A DNA stretch of 64,000 nt from CAYFLR01 sp964343805. GTDB lineage: Bacteria; Bdellovibrionota_B; Oligoflexia; CAYFLR01. Below, in pieces: positions 54,125-64,000 of the stretch (within the stretch, counting starts at the first letter, position 1; each line of letters begins with the position of its first letter). Where the stretch lies: NCBI GenBank assembly GCA_964343805.1, contig CAYFLR010000005.1, positions 124,001 to 188,000 on the forward strand. The letters run 5' to 3'. The translations under genes were made by a program, and so were the position numbers. The notes below the pieces were generated by a model. That model made no database searches. It was not told where the DNA came from and saw only the letters and a program-made list of their open reading frames with translations.

Positions 54125-57100
54125 TGCGTTCAACTCTATTTAAACTATTGATACTGGTTGGTATTTTTTGTCAGTCTCTCCTCTTACGGGCAGATGATAA
54201 TAACAATCATAGTGAAAATGACACTCCTTTGTCATGTACAACAAAGAGCGTTAGAAGGCAGATCCAAGAGCTAAAAATAGCGACTTTACGTTTTCAAATT
54301 GCCATTATGAAAGATCAGTTGCAGTCTTTTAGAAATAATCAATTGCAATGTGGAGCGAAAAAAGACAATTTTTGGCGGACCCTTAAAAGTTGTGATTCCC
54401 ACTGTCTCATGACCCTAGCTGAAAGCTACTATTCCTTTGCCCTCAACATAAAATATCTTCAATTTAAACTTAATCCGAGTGATGCTGACTTTAAGGCCTT
54501 TTTAAACTACTTACAAGATACTATCTTTTTAACTGAAGAAGCTATATTGCAGATTCCTAAACAGATCTATGCAGATAGCAGGGCGGATGAAGAGATGGAC
54601 CAAGAGGAAAAAGCTTCCAAATCAATCACTTTAGACTTTGGTAGATTTATTTCTGATTTGGCTAATGCAAAACTACTTAATATAAAAGCTTTGCTGTTAA
54701 AAGGCGATGAATACTATCTGAAAGTTGGAGATCCTAGTAAACAATTTCTACTTTATAATTTAAAGGAAGCTGCAGATATTACCCTTATCCCCAAGTCTAC
54801 TGATTCCTATCTATTGATGGCTCACCTGCATTATAAATTAGCGGGCGATTTAATATTTGAAACCCACACTGATTTGCCGGCTGATGAATCCTATTCCAAT
54901 TTGCGGGCCGAATTAAACAGTTTATTAAGAGATGTGCAGTTACGCAATGATTCATTGAGTCGAGGGAACCTCTTTTTAAACATTGATCCAACCGCAATGG
55001 GAGATGTGCCATTAAGACATTTAAGGCAAGCTTTGGAGAGTAATTTAAATAGTCTTAAACTTCTAGATGGACAAATTCTACAAATGCTCAAGTCTTCCGT
55101 AGCAGAAGAAAAAATGCGCCAAGATCGGAGATTTGCTGAGAAGAGATATGCCGATGAAAAGAATGTGGCTATCAACTCACAAGTCATTTCCAATATGAAT
55201 GCCAAGAAGGGACAGTATCATGGACAGATAGGAGATCTAAGTAACCAGGTAGCAAAAAAACAAAATCAAATTTCTCAATTGTCCAATGAGACCCAGAGTT
55301 TACAAAATGATATCTCCGTTGCTTCTAATGAAGTCGCTCAGACCCAAACTGAAATTCAGGGAATGCACAATGATATAGCTTCTGTAAATAATGAAATAGG
55401 ACAGATGCAAAATCAAGCCACATTGGCTCAAGACGAGATAAATGGATATCAAAATAATATTCAAGCTGCCCAAAATGAGATTGGAGTCATTAATCATCAA
55501 ATCCGTGAACTGCAAGAAAAAATTGGCCTTTATACCCTTGATAATCAGGCTCGGGAATTGGCTATGCGCAAATTAAACAATAATATCAGTAAAACCCAAA
55601 ATGAAATTGCCATTCTCAATCAGAGTCAAGGAAGAATTCGACTCAATATGGAAGTGCTTCATAATCAGAGTACTATTAAGAACAGTCAAATGGCTATTGT
55701 GCAAAATAGAATTGCAGCCATTGCCAATGAAAATTCTCTTATTCAAAATCATATAAATCAAATTCAGCAGAGTGCCAGTGAAATTCAAGTTATGCACGGC
55801 TTTGATCTTGAAATGTTGAAAATGGAGCAAGATCTCATTCGTCAGACTCTGCAAAATGATTTTGAAATTCAAGACCTACAAAGGTCCACAGATATGCAAT
55901 TTTTGGATATGGAAATTTCCAAAGCTTATGATGATCGAAGTGAAATCAGGGTTCGTTTAAGTCGAGATACCGCCCGTAATCAATTGGAAAACAGAGTGGC
56001 TCAACTGAGCACCCAGGCTGAGAATCTTGAAATACAAAAACAAGATATAGAGCTTCGTAGGGAGAATCTCCAGTCAAATATTTCCATTCTAAATGCCAGT
56101 ATTGCCAAAATAAAAAACGAAATTCAGATGGTANNNNNNNNNNGCAAAAAGCTGCTGAGATGATGCATGCTGGAGCCTCTGCAACCATTGAGGATATACA
56201 AATTGACGTGGATGGATACAGTGATTTACCTGCTGCTAGCGTTCCGAGCTTAGATGTGAAAATGAAGCTCCGCGACATGGAAAATAGAATTTCTCACCTC
56301 AAAGCAAAATATGAGTTTTTGACGGGAGTTCCTTATGTGGACGGAGAACCTCCGGCAGCAGATACTTTGGAAGGTGCAGTTAAAAGACAAAAAGAGGTTT
56401 GCACCTTAGAGACCACTTTGACTGATATGCAAAAAGAGGGTCTAGCTGATATTATTGCCTGTTTTAATGGTGAGAAAATTAACTCTGTGAATGAGGATGG
56501 CACATTTAATACCAGCCCCACTACTTGTGAAGATATTTCAGCTTTGTCATCAGAATATCCAGATCTTTGGGCTGATTTAAAAGAACAGCCTAAAAATATC
56601 AAAGAAACCCTTTTAAATATGATTAAACAGGAGAGAGAGCTCTCTTTAAAAGATTTTGAAATTCATGAAGATCAAATTAAAGCCTTTGCCTCTCATGTGA
56701 ATAATATAACCGGAATCTTGAGTGCTATTCTTACTATAGACATGACAATTGGGCAAATTATGCGTATTTGTCAGTCGGCCATAGCCGCTTCTGGTGCCAT
56801 CCCAGATACCTATGTGGGAGGTTTGGTTGGCCCTATGGGGGGTGCAATAACCATGACAAAATGGAGCCCCAGTAATACTGCCACTGAGGTGGCTAAAGTT
56901 ATAATGGAAATTGGCAAGTTTGCAGCCGAGCACTCTATCAAAATACTCTCACACTCTCAAAAAATTGCTGATCTTAACTACCAATTAAAAAATATGATGA
57001 AGATGTATTCCATCGATGAATACAAGAAGAGCTTTATGAGTGCTCGAATGGTACAGCGTCTTGCTGAAGTTTCCAAGATGGAGAATCAACATCTCAAACA

Positions 57101-59135
57101 ATACCGTGAATTGGTGGCCAACTCCCAGCTTTTAAAGGCTCGATGCGAGGATCACACTGAAGGGGTTTTATGGCAATACCAGGAAGCACATCTACTCATT
57201 TCCCATCTCGAACAAGAAAAAGAGAGCATGATTGAAATGTCTTCTCTTTTACAAATGGACATCGATAATATGGGATTGCAAATTAAGAATCTGGTTGAAG
57301 ACTTACGAATTAAAGAGATTGAACGAAAGAAGCTGCAAAATGAAAATACCCTACTGGATAATGAGCTTTTAAAAACGGAACAACTTTTAGCCAATGCCCA
57401 GTTTGAAATTGAATCTCTCATCGGTCTGCAAGACCATTTGGATCGTATCATTGAAACCGAAGAGCAGCAAATCAAAGACACCATAGAGCGGCTCAGAGAA
57501 CAAAAAACGGTTCTCATTGGCGAAAATCGTGACGCAAAAATTGATGCCATAGAAACCATGCTACAAGACAAGAAGTCCGCCTTCGCAGCTATAGGTGAAA
57601 AAGTACTAAACACCAAAAAGGCTCTCACTGATACCTTTGACTCTATTATGAGTTCCTTAGGTTTGATGGATGATAATTATCAAAAGATAGAGCAAAACAT
57701 AGAAGAAAATGCTGGAACATTACATCAGATCCTTGCCCTCAATGAAGAGGTCTCCACTTCTTACTCGGATCTCTACCAAATTCATGATCAGATTGATGAA
57801 AAACTAAGCGGAGTGGGCAATGACCTTTCTGATATCGCAGGCGAAATAGAAAATATGAATTCTAATTACCAAAAGGTTAGAGAGCTCTATGCCGAAAAAG
57901 GGGTATTATTGGAACCTATCAGTGTCAAGCTAGCTGCCATCAAAGAAAGTATCGGTGGTATAAAAAGTAATATGCTAATACAAAAGGATATTCATAGGCA
58001 GGTAGATGAAAAGTTGGGAGTAATCGGCTCAACTTATGGCAAGATAGGCGGGCTGATCCCTGGAATATTGGAGATTCAAAAGCATGTAGGCAATGTCTAT
58101 CAGCAGATCAGTGATAAACTTTCTAGTATTCAAACGGCCAATGGCGAAGTGGCCACCATCCAAGAACAAATTGGCATGATTCATGATCAGATAATGGAAA
58201 TTGATCAGGAGTTGATTCAAAAAGGGGAAGAGATTGTCAAAGATATGCAACGACAGAAATTTCAAGCTGAAAACGGTGAGCGGTTTGAAGCTGAAGATAT
58301 GCTGGATTTTCAGGTGGCGGCCTTTTTACCTACCTTAACTCATTATATTGAGCAGAAAAAAGAGACCATAGCTATTGTGAACCACTACTTAAGAAGGTAT
58401 CAACAGCGTCTTAAAATGTTTATGGGACCCAGTGTGAATTTAAGCGGTTATATAACTTCAGTAGCCGCACTAGAGAGAACGATAAAACAACTTTTCATGG
58501 ATGCCGATGAAGAGATGTTTAATATCCATACTGTCCATTATAAAATTCTCCGCTTAGATCAAAGTCATCCAGTCGTATTTAGTATGAATGTGAATGGGTA
58601 TGTGAATTTTGATATTTCGGATATAGTAGGATCCGATACCACATATACTCTCTCTTCTGATGATTTTGCCCTTCATCATCATCCCAAACTCATTAATATG
58701 GCTTTTTTCTCTCAATACAATGGGATTTTAAAGGATACGGGTCCTAAAGATGTTGTATTAGAAAACTTAGGAGTTGATCATTACACCAGACCAATAGGCG
58801 AAGATCTTATCACCGAGTATAGCTTCTATCTTCCCAAAGAGATCAGTTCAAATATATATAATGGGGATCCCGGAGAGACAAATAATCCTGACATGCAGAA
58901 GGTCAAAGGTCAAATCGAAGCTTATACCCGTCTCATAGATGCAGATGGGAAAGCTCTTCATTTTCTAGGGAGATCCTTATTTAGTGAATGGAAGCTTGAC
59001 TATGGGTTTAATAAATTCACCGGAGAAAAAATATTCCCTACCTGTGTTGAGCAAGATATGTATGGCAACTCGGTAGAAAAGCGATGTCTTATCCAAAACC
59101 TTTTTGTGGTGCTCTGGTATATAGGAGATAAGTAA
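54124..59135 (+). CDS. giant exported coiled-coil protein, TcA-translocon-like (split by assembly gap)
   Basis: About 1,670 aa. Signal peptide near MRSTLFKLLILVGIFCQSLLLRA, then a helical region with TPR-like parts. Residues about 374-560 are a regular heptad array (units like QNEIxxx, SNEVxxx, HNDIxxx). After the gap comes a hydrophobic stretch at 56707-56850 (ILSAILTIDMTIGQIM then GGLVGPMGGAIT), a long coiled coil, and a C-terminal beta-rich domain (58540-59135) ending FVVLWYIGDK. The order hydrophobic pore, helices, beta domain recalls TcA subunits; by eye only. A 10-N gap (56134-56143) gives a false stop; the frame reads QKAAEMMHAGAS across it. It overlaps the genes on both sides by one base. 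Confidence 0.7.
56134..56143. other. assembly gap (10 N) inside the giant coiled-coil gene
   Basis: Upstream frame ends on a whole codon at 56133, and the downstream frame resumes at 56145. The true gap must be 2 modulo 3 bases, so the nominal length of 10 causes an artificial frameshift and an apparent stop at 56163. Confidence 0.95.
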
Positions 59136-60481
59136 TGATTCAAAAGCGACTCTTAATCCATTTTTTTCTACTGGCATTTTTACCTGCCACTATAGAAGCG
59201 GAAGCTCTCTATACCTTCCCGGCATTCAAACAAGGGGCCACTTTAAGTTGCAATACCAGTATAAAAGGGGGGAGCTCTGATGAGGTGCTTATAGATACGG
59301 GAGTAAATTGTATGCAGCCAATTCATTCTCTCTCTCCCATTATTAGAAATCATAATTTAGAAACAGGAGCGCAGTATGAGATATCACGGATGATGTTTAC
59401 CACTGTTGAGAGGAGAACTTCAAAATTATTTTATAAATCCCTCTCGGCCTTTTTTGTGGGAATTTCTTATTGTCGTGAGCTTCTCATTATTTGTGATCAC
59501 TCAGATTTAAAATCAAAATGCCTTCTTCAATCTCCAGGTACGAAAGACCGGTTTTGCTTTGCCCGAAAGAGAGCTAAAGAGAGTTTTTTAGCTGTAGACT
59601 TTAGCACCCTTAATTTCAGTACCCACTCTTTACCTGAGCAGGAGCAGGTAGAGGAATTAATTGGTGAATATGATTTTTGCCTGTCTCACTCTTTGAATTT
59701 AAAATGGGATCCTCACTGCTATGACGAAACGGTAATGAGCATTGAGCAATTAAGAGAAAAAGCCACAGCAAAGGTTGATGAGCGGGTTGATGAGTTATTC
59801 ACCAGCATTGAAAGTCCCTATTATGCACTTATGGCCAATAAAATAAGTATGGTTCAGGCTTTTGAAGGTACAATTTCTGAAGAGACAGCTCGATTGACAG
59901 AGAAAAGAGCGGAGGTAAACAGTGACTACATTAGTTATAAATCTACTTACGACTCCTTAAAATCAGTTTTAGAAGGCGTATTTGGATCCTATATAGGTAT
60001 GTTAGAGCAGGTCGCTGCTATTCACTCTAAGGTGAAAGATCTAGCCAATTTATTGATTGATCCTGAATTGATGATCAAACTTGAAGAGCGAAAAGAGAGT
60101 CTCGTCTTGTTAAAAAAGAAAGTGAGGGAGGAAAAAGAAGATCTCATGTCCATCGGTGGTTTGGATGTGGATCCTGCAGAACTTAAATTAGGATTTCTAA
60201 AACAAGGATATCAATTTTGTGCCCTCTATTATTGTGAGGCCTTAAAACCTATTCGACCCTCGCAGCCTAGAAATACATGGATTAAGAAAAGCTGCTTCAT
60301 TATGAAGAATCATCATGGCATCAATAACCCTATTTGCAAAGGTCAGTTTGAGGATTTGCAAAGCGGTGAATTGCATTCCATTTCAACATATTGTGCGGAT
60401 ATTAAAAATCAACTTTCCATACTTAACATTGAACCCATAGATCAAACTCCTCGTTGTAGGAAATACGATATGTGGCTTTAA
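59135..60481 (+). CDS. exported cysteine-rich protein with coiled coil, fourth gene of the Tc-like operon
   Basis: 448 aa, signal peptide ending near PATIEA. The mature N-terminal part (about 25-215) has paired cysteines (SCNTS, NCMQP, YCRELLIICDHS, KCLL, FCFARK, FCLSH, HCYDE), a disulfide-rich domain. A coiled-coil segment follows (about 220-360, EETARLTEKRAEVNS, KLEERKESLVLLKKKVREEKE). The C-terminal domain has more cysteines (FCALYYCEALK, SCFIM, ICKG, YCADIK, RCRK). No family is recognised. Its ATG overlaps the previous stop, and the RHS-type gene follows 13 bases after. Confidence 0.72.
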   Translation: MIQKRLLIHFFLLAFLPATIEAEALYTFPAFKQGATLSCNTSIKGGSSDEVLIDTGVNCMQPIHSLSPIIRNHNLETGAQYEISRMMFTTVERRTSKLFYKSLSAFFVGISYCRELLIICDHSDLKSKCLLQSPGTKDRFCFARKRAKESFLAVDFSTLNFSTHSLPEQEQVEELIGEYDFCLSHSLNLKWDPHCYDETVMSIEQLREKATAKVDERVDELFTSIESPYYALMANKISMVQAFEGTISEETARLTEKRAEVNSDYISYKSTYDSLKSVLEGVFGSYIGMLEQVAAIHSKVKDLANLLIDPELMIKLEERKESLVLLKKKVREEKEDLMSIGGLDVDPAELKLGFLKQGYQFCALYYCEALKPIRPSQPRNTWIKKSCFIMKNHHGINNPICKGQFEDLQSGELHSISTYCADIKNQLSILNIEPIDQTPRCRKYDMWL

Positions 60482-60494
60482 AAAGGGGAATATT

Positions 60495-63400
60495 ATGCAG
60501 CTAAATACACTAAAATTTCTATGTTCTTTGATGATCTCCTTCACTCTATCTAACCTGCAGGCTGAAGGTGACAAGTCGGCGGTAAAAGAGGGATCTATCT
60601 CTCTTCCTTCTGCCGGGGGAAGTATCCAAAAAGAAAAAGGTCATTTTTCTAGTTCGGCATATAACGGCGCGGCCACTTTTAGCTTCCCAATAGATCTTCC
60701 TTCAGCAGGAGGTCATACCAAGCCCCCTTTAACGATTAATTATGGTTCTTTGTCGGGAAACGGGCCTTTGGGTTTGGGTTGGCAGCTGTCTATTAGTAAG
60801 ATTGCCTTGCGCTTATCTCAAGGAGTCCCTACCTATAAAAAAAATCCAGATGGTTCATTTGTAGATGAGATTGAAATAGATGGCACACCACTTCTGTTTA
60901 AGCAGCAACAAGGGGAAAAGCTTTATTATATTCTAGAAAAAAGCGACACCTTTCAGACCGTCATTTATAGTAAAGGAGAGGGATGGCAGGTAAAGAAAAA
61001 CGATGGTTCAATATATTTTTATGAAGAAAGGCCCTGCTCAACCTTGTCTAATATTCCGGTGGAAAATTGTTCCATGATGGAATCATTACCAGAAGGAACC
61101 AAAATTGCTTCCTGGTATTTGACCAAAATAACCTCTTTGCATCGGGCAAACACCATTAAATATAAATATACCCGACCTATTATGGAGGAAGGAGCTATAC
61201 AACTATTACGTCTGCCTCATATTCAGCAGATCAGTTATGGTATCCATAAAATCCAGTTTAATATAATGGCATCTAAACGATCTGATAATGTGGTTAATTA
61301 TAAACCAGGTTTTCGCTACGGATCCTTCGCTCTGTTTGATAGCATTGAAATAAAGACAGGAAGTCTTTCGGTTAAACAATATTGCTTCATATATGAACAA
61401 GGTTTAGGAGCTGGTCATTCTCGATTTATTTATGGACAGGCTTGCAAACCAGGTGAAAGAGGAGAAATTGCTCATAACAAAGGTCTGGATAATAACCCAA
61501 CCATACATACCTCCACTTATTTACGTAAAATAGTTCCCCTTGCCGGTGAAAAAACCTTGGCTGTGGCTGATTTAAAGTATCCAAGCCTTAATTTTAGATA
61601 TTCATCATGGTTTAAAGGAGATGTGGAGAGCGATAGAAGAAAGCTGATCTACCCTATAACCAACTTCAAAAAAGCCATGATGGATCCGGCGGCTGGCATC
61701 AATGAACTCATTGATATTAATCAGGATGGTTTACCTGATGTGTTAAAAAACTTATCCAATGGAACCTTAGCCTGGGTAATGAATGAGGGGATAGGCATTG
61801 ACGTCCCAATGACCAAGCCGGAACAGGTTAAATTTCCTGTTGGGCATTTTAGTCCTAATCTTACTTCAGACTATCAACATATGGTTGACCTAGATGGAGA
61901 TGGTATAGCAGATTTTGTTTCATTTCCTTCCGCCAATTGGATCGGTTTTTTCCAAGCTCAAAAATCAACGGGTCGAATAGCAGAGCCTTGGAAAGGGCAA
62001 ATGAAAAGACTTGCACTTCCCAGGCCCTTTACCAAACAAATTTTTAGAGATCGCAGAAGCCGTCTCGTGGATCTTAATGGCGATGGTTATGCCGATATAT
62101 TAACTGTAGCTAAATTGGCAGGTGGTCGCTTTGGTTATATCCACTCATTAAATTTAAAAGGAAAGGGGTTTAGTCCTGCAAAACCTTCACCCATGAAAGG
62201 ATGTGGTCGACCATTTGTTAACCCCGAATCCTGTCTCTCTCAAAGTAATCTGAGGATGCGAGATATAAATGGAGACGGTCTTATTGATGTGATCCGTTTA
62301 GAGAAATTCCCTAGCGGAATCCGGGTTTTTTATAACAGTGGGCAATTTAATGGAGAGCCTCTTTTTGTTGGGTTAGATGGAAAGCTTGAAGGAAATTTTA
62401 TCCCCATATCCTTTAACGAAATGGAAAGTGAAGCATGGAAAAGAGCATGGCTGGTGGATGCCAACGGCGATGGTTTAGCAGATATTGTTAATTATCGTTA
62501 TTCAGTACCTCGTCGTTTGGATGTTTGGCTGAACCGAGGGGGCGGGCGTTTTGATGGAGCGAGTGAAGATTATCAGGTGGTCTTACCTCAGGATGAGACT
62601 TCCATTGAATCCACCAAAATGAATAGAGTGAGATTTGTGGATGTGGATGGTGACGGTCAGCAAGAGTTAGTTTTTTTCGCACGGGCTGGGGCCTATATGA
62701 TTGACTTTAACCGTCAAATAGGTAACTGCCCGGGATTCATTACTAGTCAGGAGGAATGTCAGTTAGTCAAGTCGGGACTTCTTACCACAGTCCAATATGA
62801 TTCAGGAAAACGGATTGATATCCAATACTCTACCGCTGCTGATGAACTCTTTAGAGATCGAAAACAAATCAGTGGAACGAGTCAATATCAAAGTCACTCT
62901 TATTTGCCCTTTGCCAGTGTTCTAGTTAAAAGAGTGGTGACAACCGAGGGGAATTACCACCATGAAGCTGAGCTTTTTAATCTGCCTAAATCCATGGCAG
63001 TAGTGGAAGAGTATCTTTATCATGATGGTTTCTATCATGGGCTGCGTAAAGAATTTACCGGTTTTGCTAAAGTGGAGCATATAATTTATGGAGATACTGG
63101 CACCGAATCTCAAGTTAAGAAGTACCTATTTCATAATGGAAGCCGCAGTGACATTTTACTTGCTGGAAAAAAACAATCGGAAGAGGTATTTGATTTAGCA
63201 AATGATCAACTCTATCAAAAACAAGTGGCACAGAGTTTTAATTTTGGCTCCGCCTTTATTCATTCTCTTTCTAACTACACTCAATCTCAGATATTGCCAA
63301 AATTATCCACAAAGGCCTTTGTCTCTAAGATAAATGAATGGCAAATAAACGATAGGCTCATCTTAAAAGTAAAATCCTCAACTATCAAAGAGGAGCAGGG

Positions 63401-64000
63401 GAGAGGGGTTTCTTTTGCCACTAAAATAGAAAATAAATTTGATTCCTTTGGTAATGTCGAACAGAAAAGTAAGTTGATTGTTACCCCTTTTATTGATGAC
63501 AATGGAATCGTTCATTATCAAGAAAAAGTGCTGAAAGTCGAGATGCAGTACAGCCATCAGCTGCCACCTTTAAAAGATCTTCATCTTTTTAATAAACTGA
63601 TTAAAAAAGAGAGTTTTGCAGGGGGTAAGCGACTCTCTTATAAAGCTTGGGAGTATAATCTTACAGGTGATATTGCTGCCGAAATCACCCTAGTAGGAGC
63701 TGAGGCTAAAAAGGTCAAAGCCATCTTTTTATGGGATGATTATGGTAATTTAGTCAAAAAGAGTGATTTTAATGGCCAGATTTCCAGCTTTGAATATGAC
63801 AGCAGTGGAACCTACTTGCTAAGAACCACCAACCCCCTGGGGCAATATCAAACCGCTTCCTATCATTGTGAAGACAATTGGCCATCTGATCTAAGCTGTA
63901 TTGAAACCGGCCTAATATTGAGAAAAACTGATCTCAATGGTATATCTAAATACATCGAATATGATTCACTGCATCGTCCCGTTACCATTTTGATGGTGGA
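60495..64000 (+). CDS. SpvB/TcB/RHS-type toxin-complex protein, N-terminal part (runs off right edge)
   Basis: At least 1168 aa, open to the window end, with AAAAGGGGA before the ATG. Signal peptide MQLNTLKFLCSLMISFTLSNLQA. SpvB-like N-terminal domain (about 33-300: ISLPSAGGSIQKEKGHFSSS, NGPLGLGWQLSISKI). Then six VCBS/FG-GAP units with calcium-type motifs: DINQDGLPD, DLDGDGIAD, DLNGDGYAD, DINGDGLID, DANGDGLAD, DVDGDGQQE (about 409-725). A TcB middle signature follows, YLYHDGFYHGLRKEFTGFAKVE (about 843-865), then RHS units (DDYGNLVKKSDFNG, YIEYDSLHRPV). TcB proteins form the cocoon holding a toxin. The toxin end lies beyond the window. Confidence 0.9.
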   Translation, partial: MQLNTLKFLCSLMISFTLSNLQAEGDKSAVKEGSISLPSAGGSIQKEKGHFSSSAYNGAATFSFPIDLPSAGGHTKPPLTINYGSLSGNGPLGLGWQLSISKIALRLSQGVPTYKKNPDGSFVDEIEIDGTPLLFKQQQGEKLYYILEKSDTFQTVIYSKGEGWQVKKNDGSIYFYEERPCSTLSNIPVENCSMMESLPEGTKIASWYLTKITSLHRANTIKYKYTRPIMEEGAIQLLRLPHIQQISYGIHKIQFNIMASKRSDNVVNYKPGFRYGSFALFDSIEIKTGSLSVKQYCFIYEQGLGAGHSRFIYGQACKPGERGEIAHNKGLDNNPTIHTSTYLRKIVPLAGEKTLAVADLKYPSLNFRYSSWFKGDVESDRRKLIYPITNFKKAMMDPAAGINELIDINQDGLPDVLKNLSNGTLAWVMNEGIGIDVPMTKPEQVKFPVGHFSPNLTSDYQHMVDLDGDGIADFVSFPSANWIGFFQAQKSTGRIAEPWKGQMKRLALPRPFTKQIFRDRRSRLVDLNGDGYADILTVAKLAGGRFGYIHSLNLKGKGFSPAKPSPMKGCGRPFVNPESCLSQSNLRMRDINGDGLIDVIRLEKFPSGIRVFYNSGQFNGEPLFVGLDGKLEGNFIPISFNEMESEAWKRAWLVDANGDGLADIVNYRYSVPRRLDVWLNRGGGRFDGASEDYQVVLPQDETSIESTKMNRVRFVDVDGDGQQELVFFARAGAYMIDFNRQIGNCPGFITSQEECQLVKSGLLTTVQYDSGKRIDIQYSTAADELFRDRKQISGTSQYQSHSYLPFASVLVKRVVTTEGNYHHEAELFNLPKSMAVVEEYLYHDGFYHGLRKEFTGFAKVEHIIYGDTGTESQVKKYLFHNGSRSDILLAGKKQSEEVFDLANDQLYQKQVAQSFNFGSAFIHSLSNYTQSQILPKLSTKAFVSKINEWQINDRLILKVKSSTIKEEQGRGVSFATKIENKFDSFGNVEQKSKLIVTPFIDDNGIVHYQEKVLKVEMQYSHQLPPLKDLHLFNKLIKKESFAGGKRLSYKAWEYNLTGDIAAEITLVGAEAKKVKAIFLWDDYGNLVKKSDFNGQISSFEYDSSGTYLLRTTNPLGQYQTASYHCEDNWPSDLSCIETGLILRKTDLNGISKYIEYDSLHRPVTILMV

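Noticed and set aside
55243..55800. 21-base periodic repeats as a possible CRISPR or tandem DNA repeat
   Set aside because: The period is due to protein heptads in an open frame; units are diverged at DNA level and no spacer pattern exists.
57152..57628. 158-codon minus-strand open frame within the giant coiled-coil gene
   Set aside because: It is a shadow of a coiled-coil region with biased composition; the Ser/Cys-rich product has no start signal or family.
1..64000. tRNA, rRNA, CRISPR and integrase search by eye
   Set aside because: No T-loop/anticodon arrangement, repeat-spacer array or recombinase motif was seen; a dedicated scan would be needed to exclude them fully.

Overview
The window comes from an AT-rich, densely coded Gram-negative bacterium. 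Supporting signs are many Sec signal peptides and lipoboxes, a TolC-type outer-membrane protein, a periplasmic lytic transglycosylase, a C-terminal-aromatic beta-barrel, and a very large share of histidine kinases and receiver proteins. GTG and TTG starts are common. The mix (SPFH proteins, stand-alone CBS proteins, degenerate receivers, many secreted proteins of unknown family) would fit Bdellovibrionota/Oligoflexia or a related deltaproteobacterial-type lineage, but nothing here is a firm taxonomic marker. No rRNA, tRNA, CRISPR array, integrase or full insertion sequence is visible. Three runs of N (4933-4942, 28344-28389, 56134-56143) are assembly gaps; the last two artificially split genes.

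Layout. 0-13.6 kb: NfeD plus two SPFH proteins, a cyclophilin, a pseudo-receiver/TPR protein, MltB, an M28 peptidase lipoprotein, a DEDDh exonuclease, small lipoproteins, a sodium:solute symporter and a sugar-phosphate transferase. 13.9-18.3 kb: a sensor kinase, a DASS transporter and a CBS protein in one run. 18.3-25 kb: a barrel protein with a polylysine insert, a pseudo-receiver protein with a lipoprotein, an acyltransferase, an HTH regulator and an MFS transporter. 25-28.7 kb (minus strand): a tight operon of DUF4956 membrane protein, HlyD-like adaptor, TolC-like channel and VTC polyphosphate-polymerase-like protein.

29-41.3 kb is a signalling island. A DksA-like protein is followed by a lipoprotein with two PhnD-like binding domains coupled to a hybrid kinase, an OmpR-type regulator and an HPt protein. 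Three more kinases and four stand-alone CBS-pair proteins come next. 41.5-51 kb encodes mostly exported proteins: a beta-propeller-like protein, a trypsin-like protease, a 1265-aa lipoprotein with kinase-like motifs, and an exported amidoligase-like protein.

51.4-64 kb starts with a MITE-like element that has perfect terminal repeats and a 9-bp target duplication. It then runs into an operon of five Sec-exported proteins. The last is an SpvB/TcB/RHS protein cut by the window end. The third is a huge coiled-coil protein whose second half resembles, by eye, the pore, helix and TcB-binding regions of TcA toxin subunits. I regard this as a candidate exported, divergent Tc-like delivery system and the most interesting item here; the VTC-DUF4956-HlyD-TolC operon is second.
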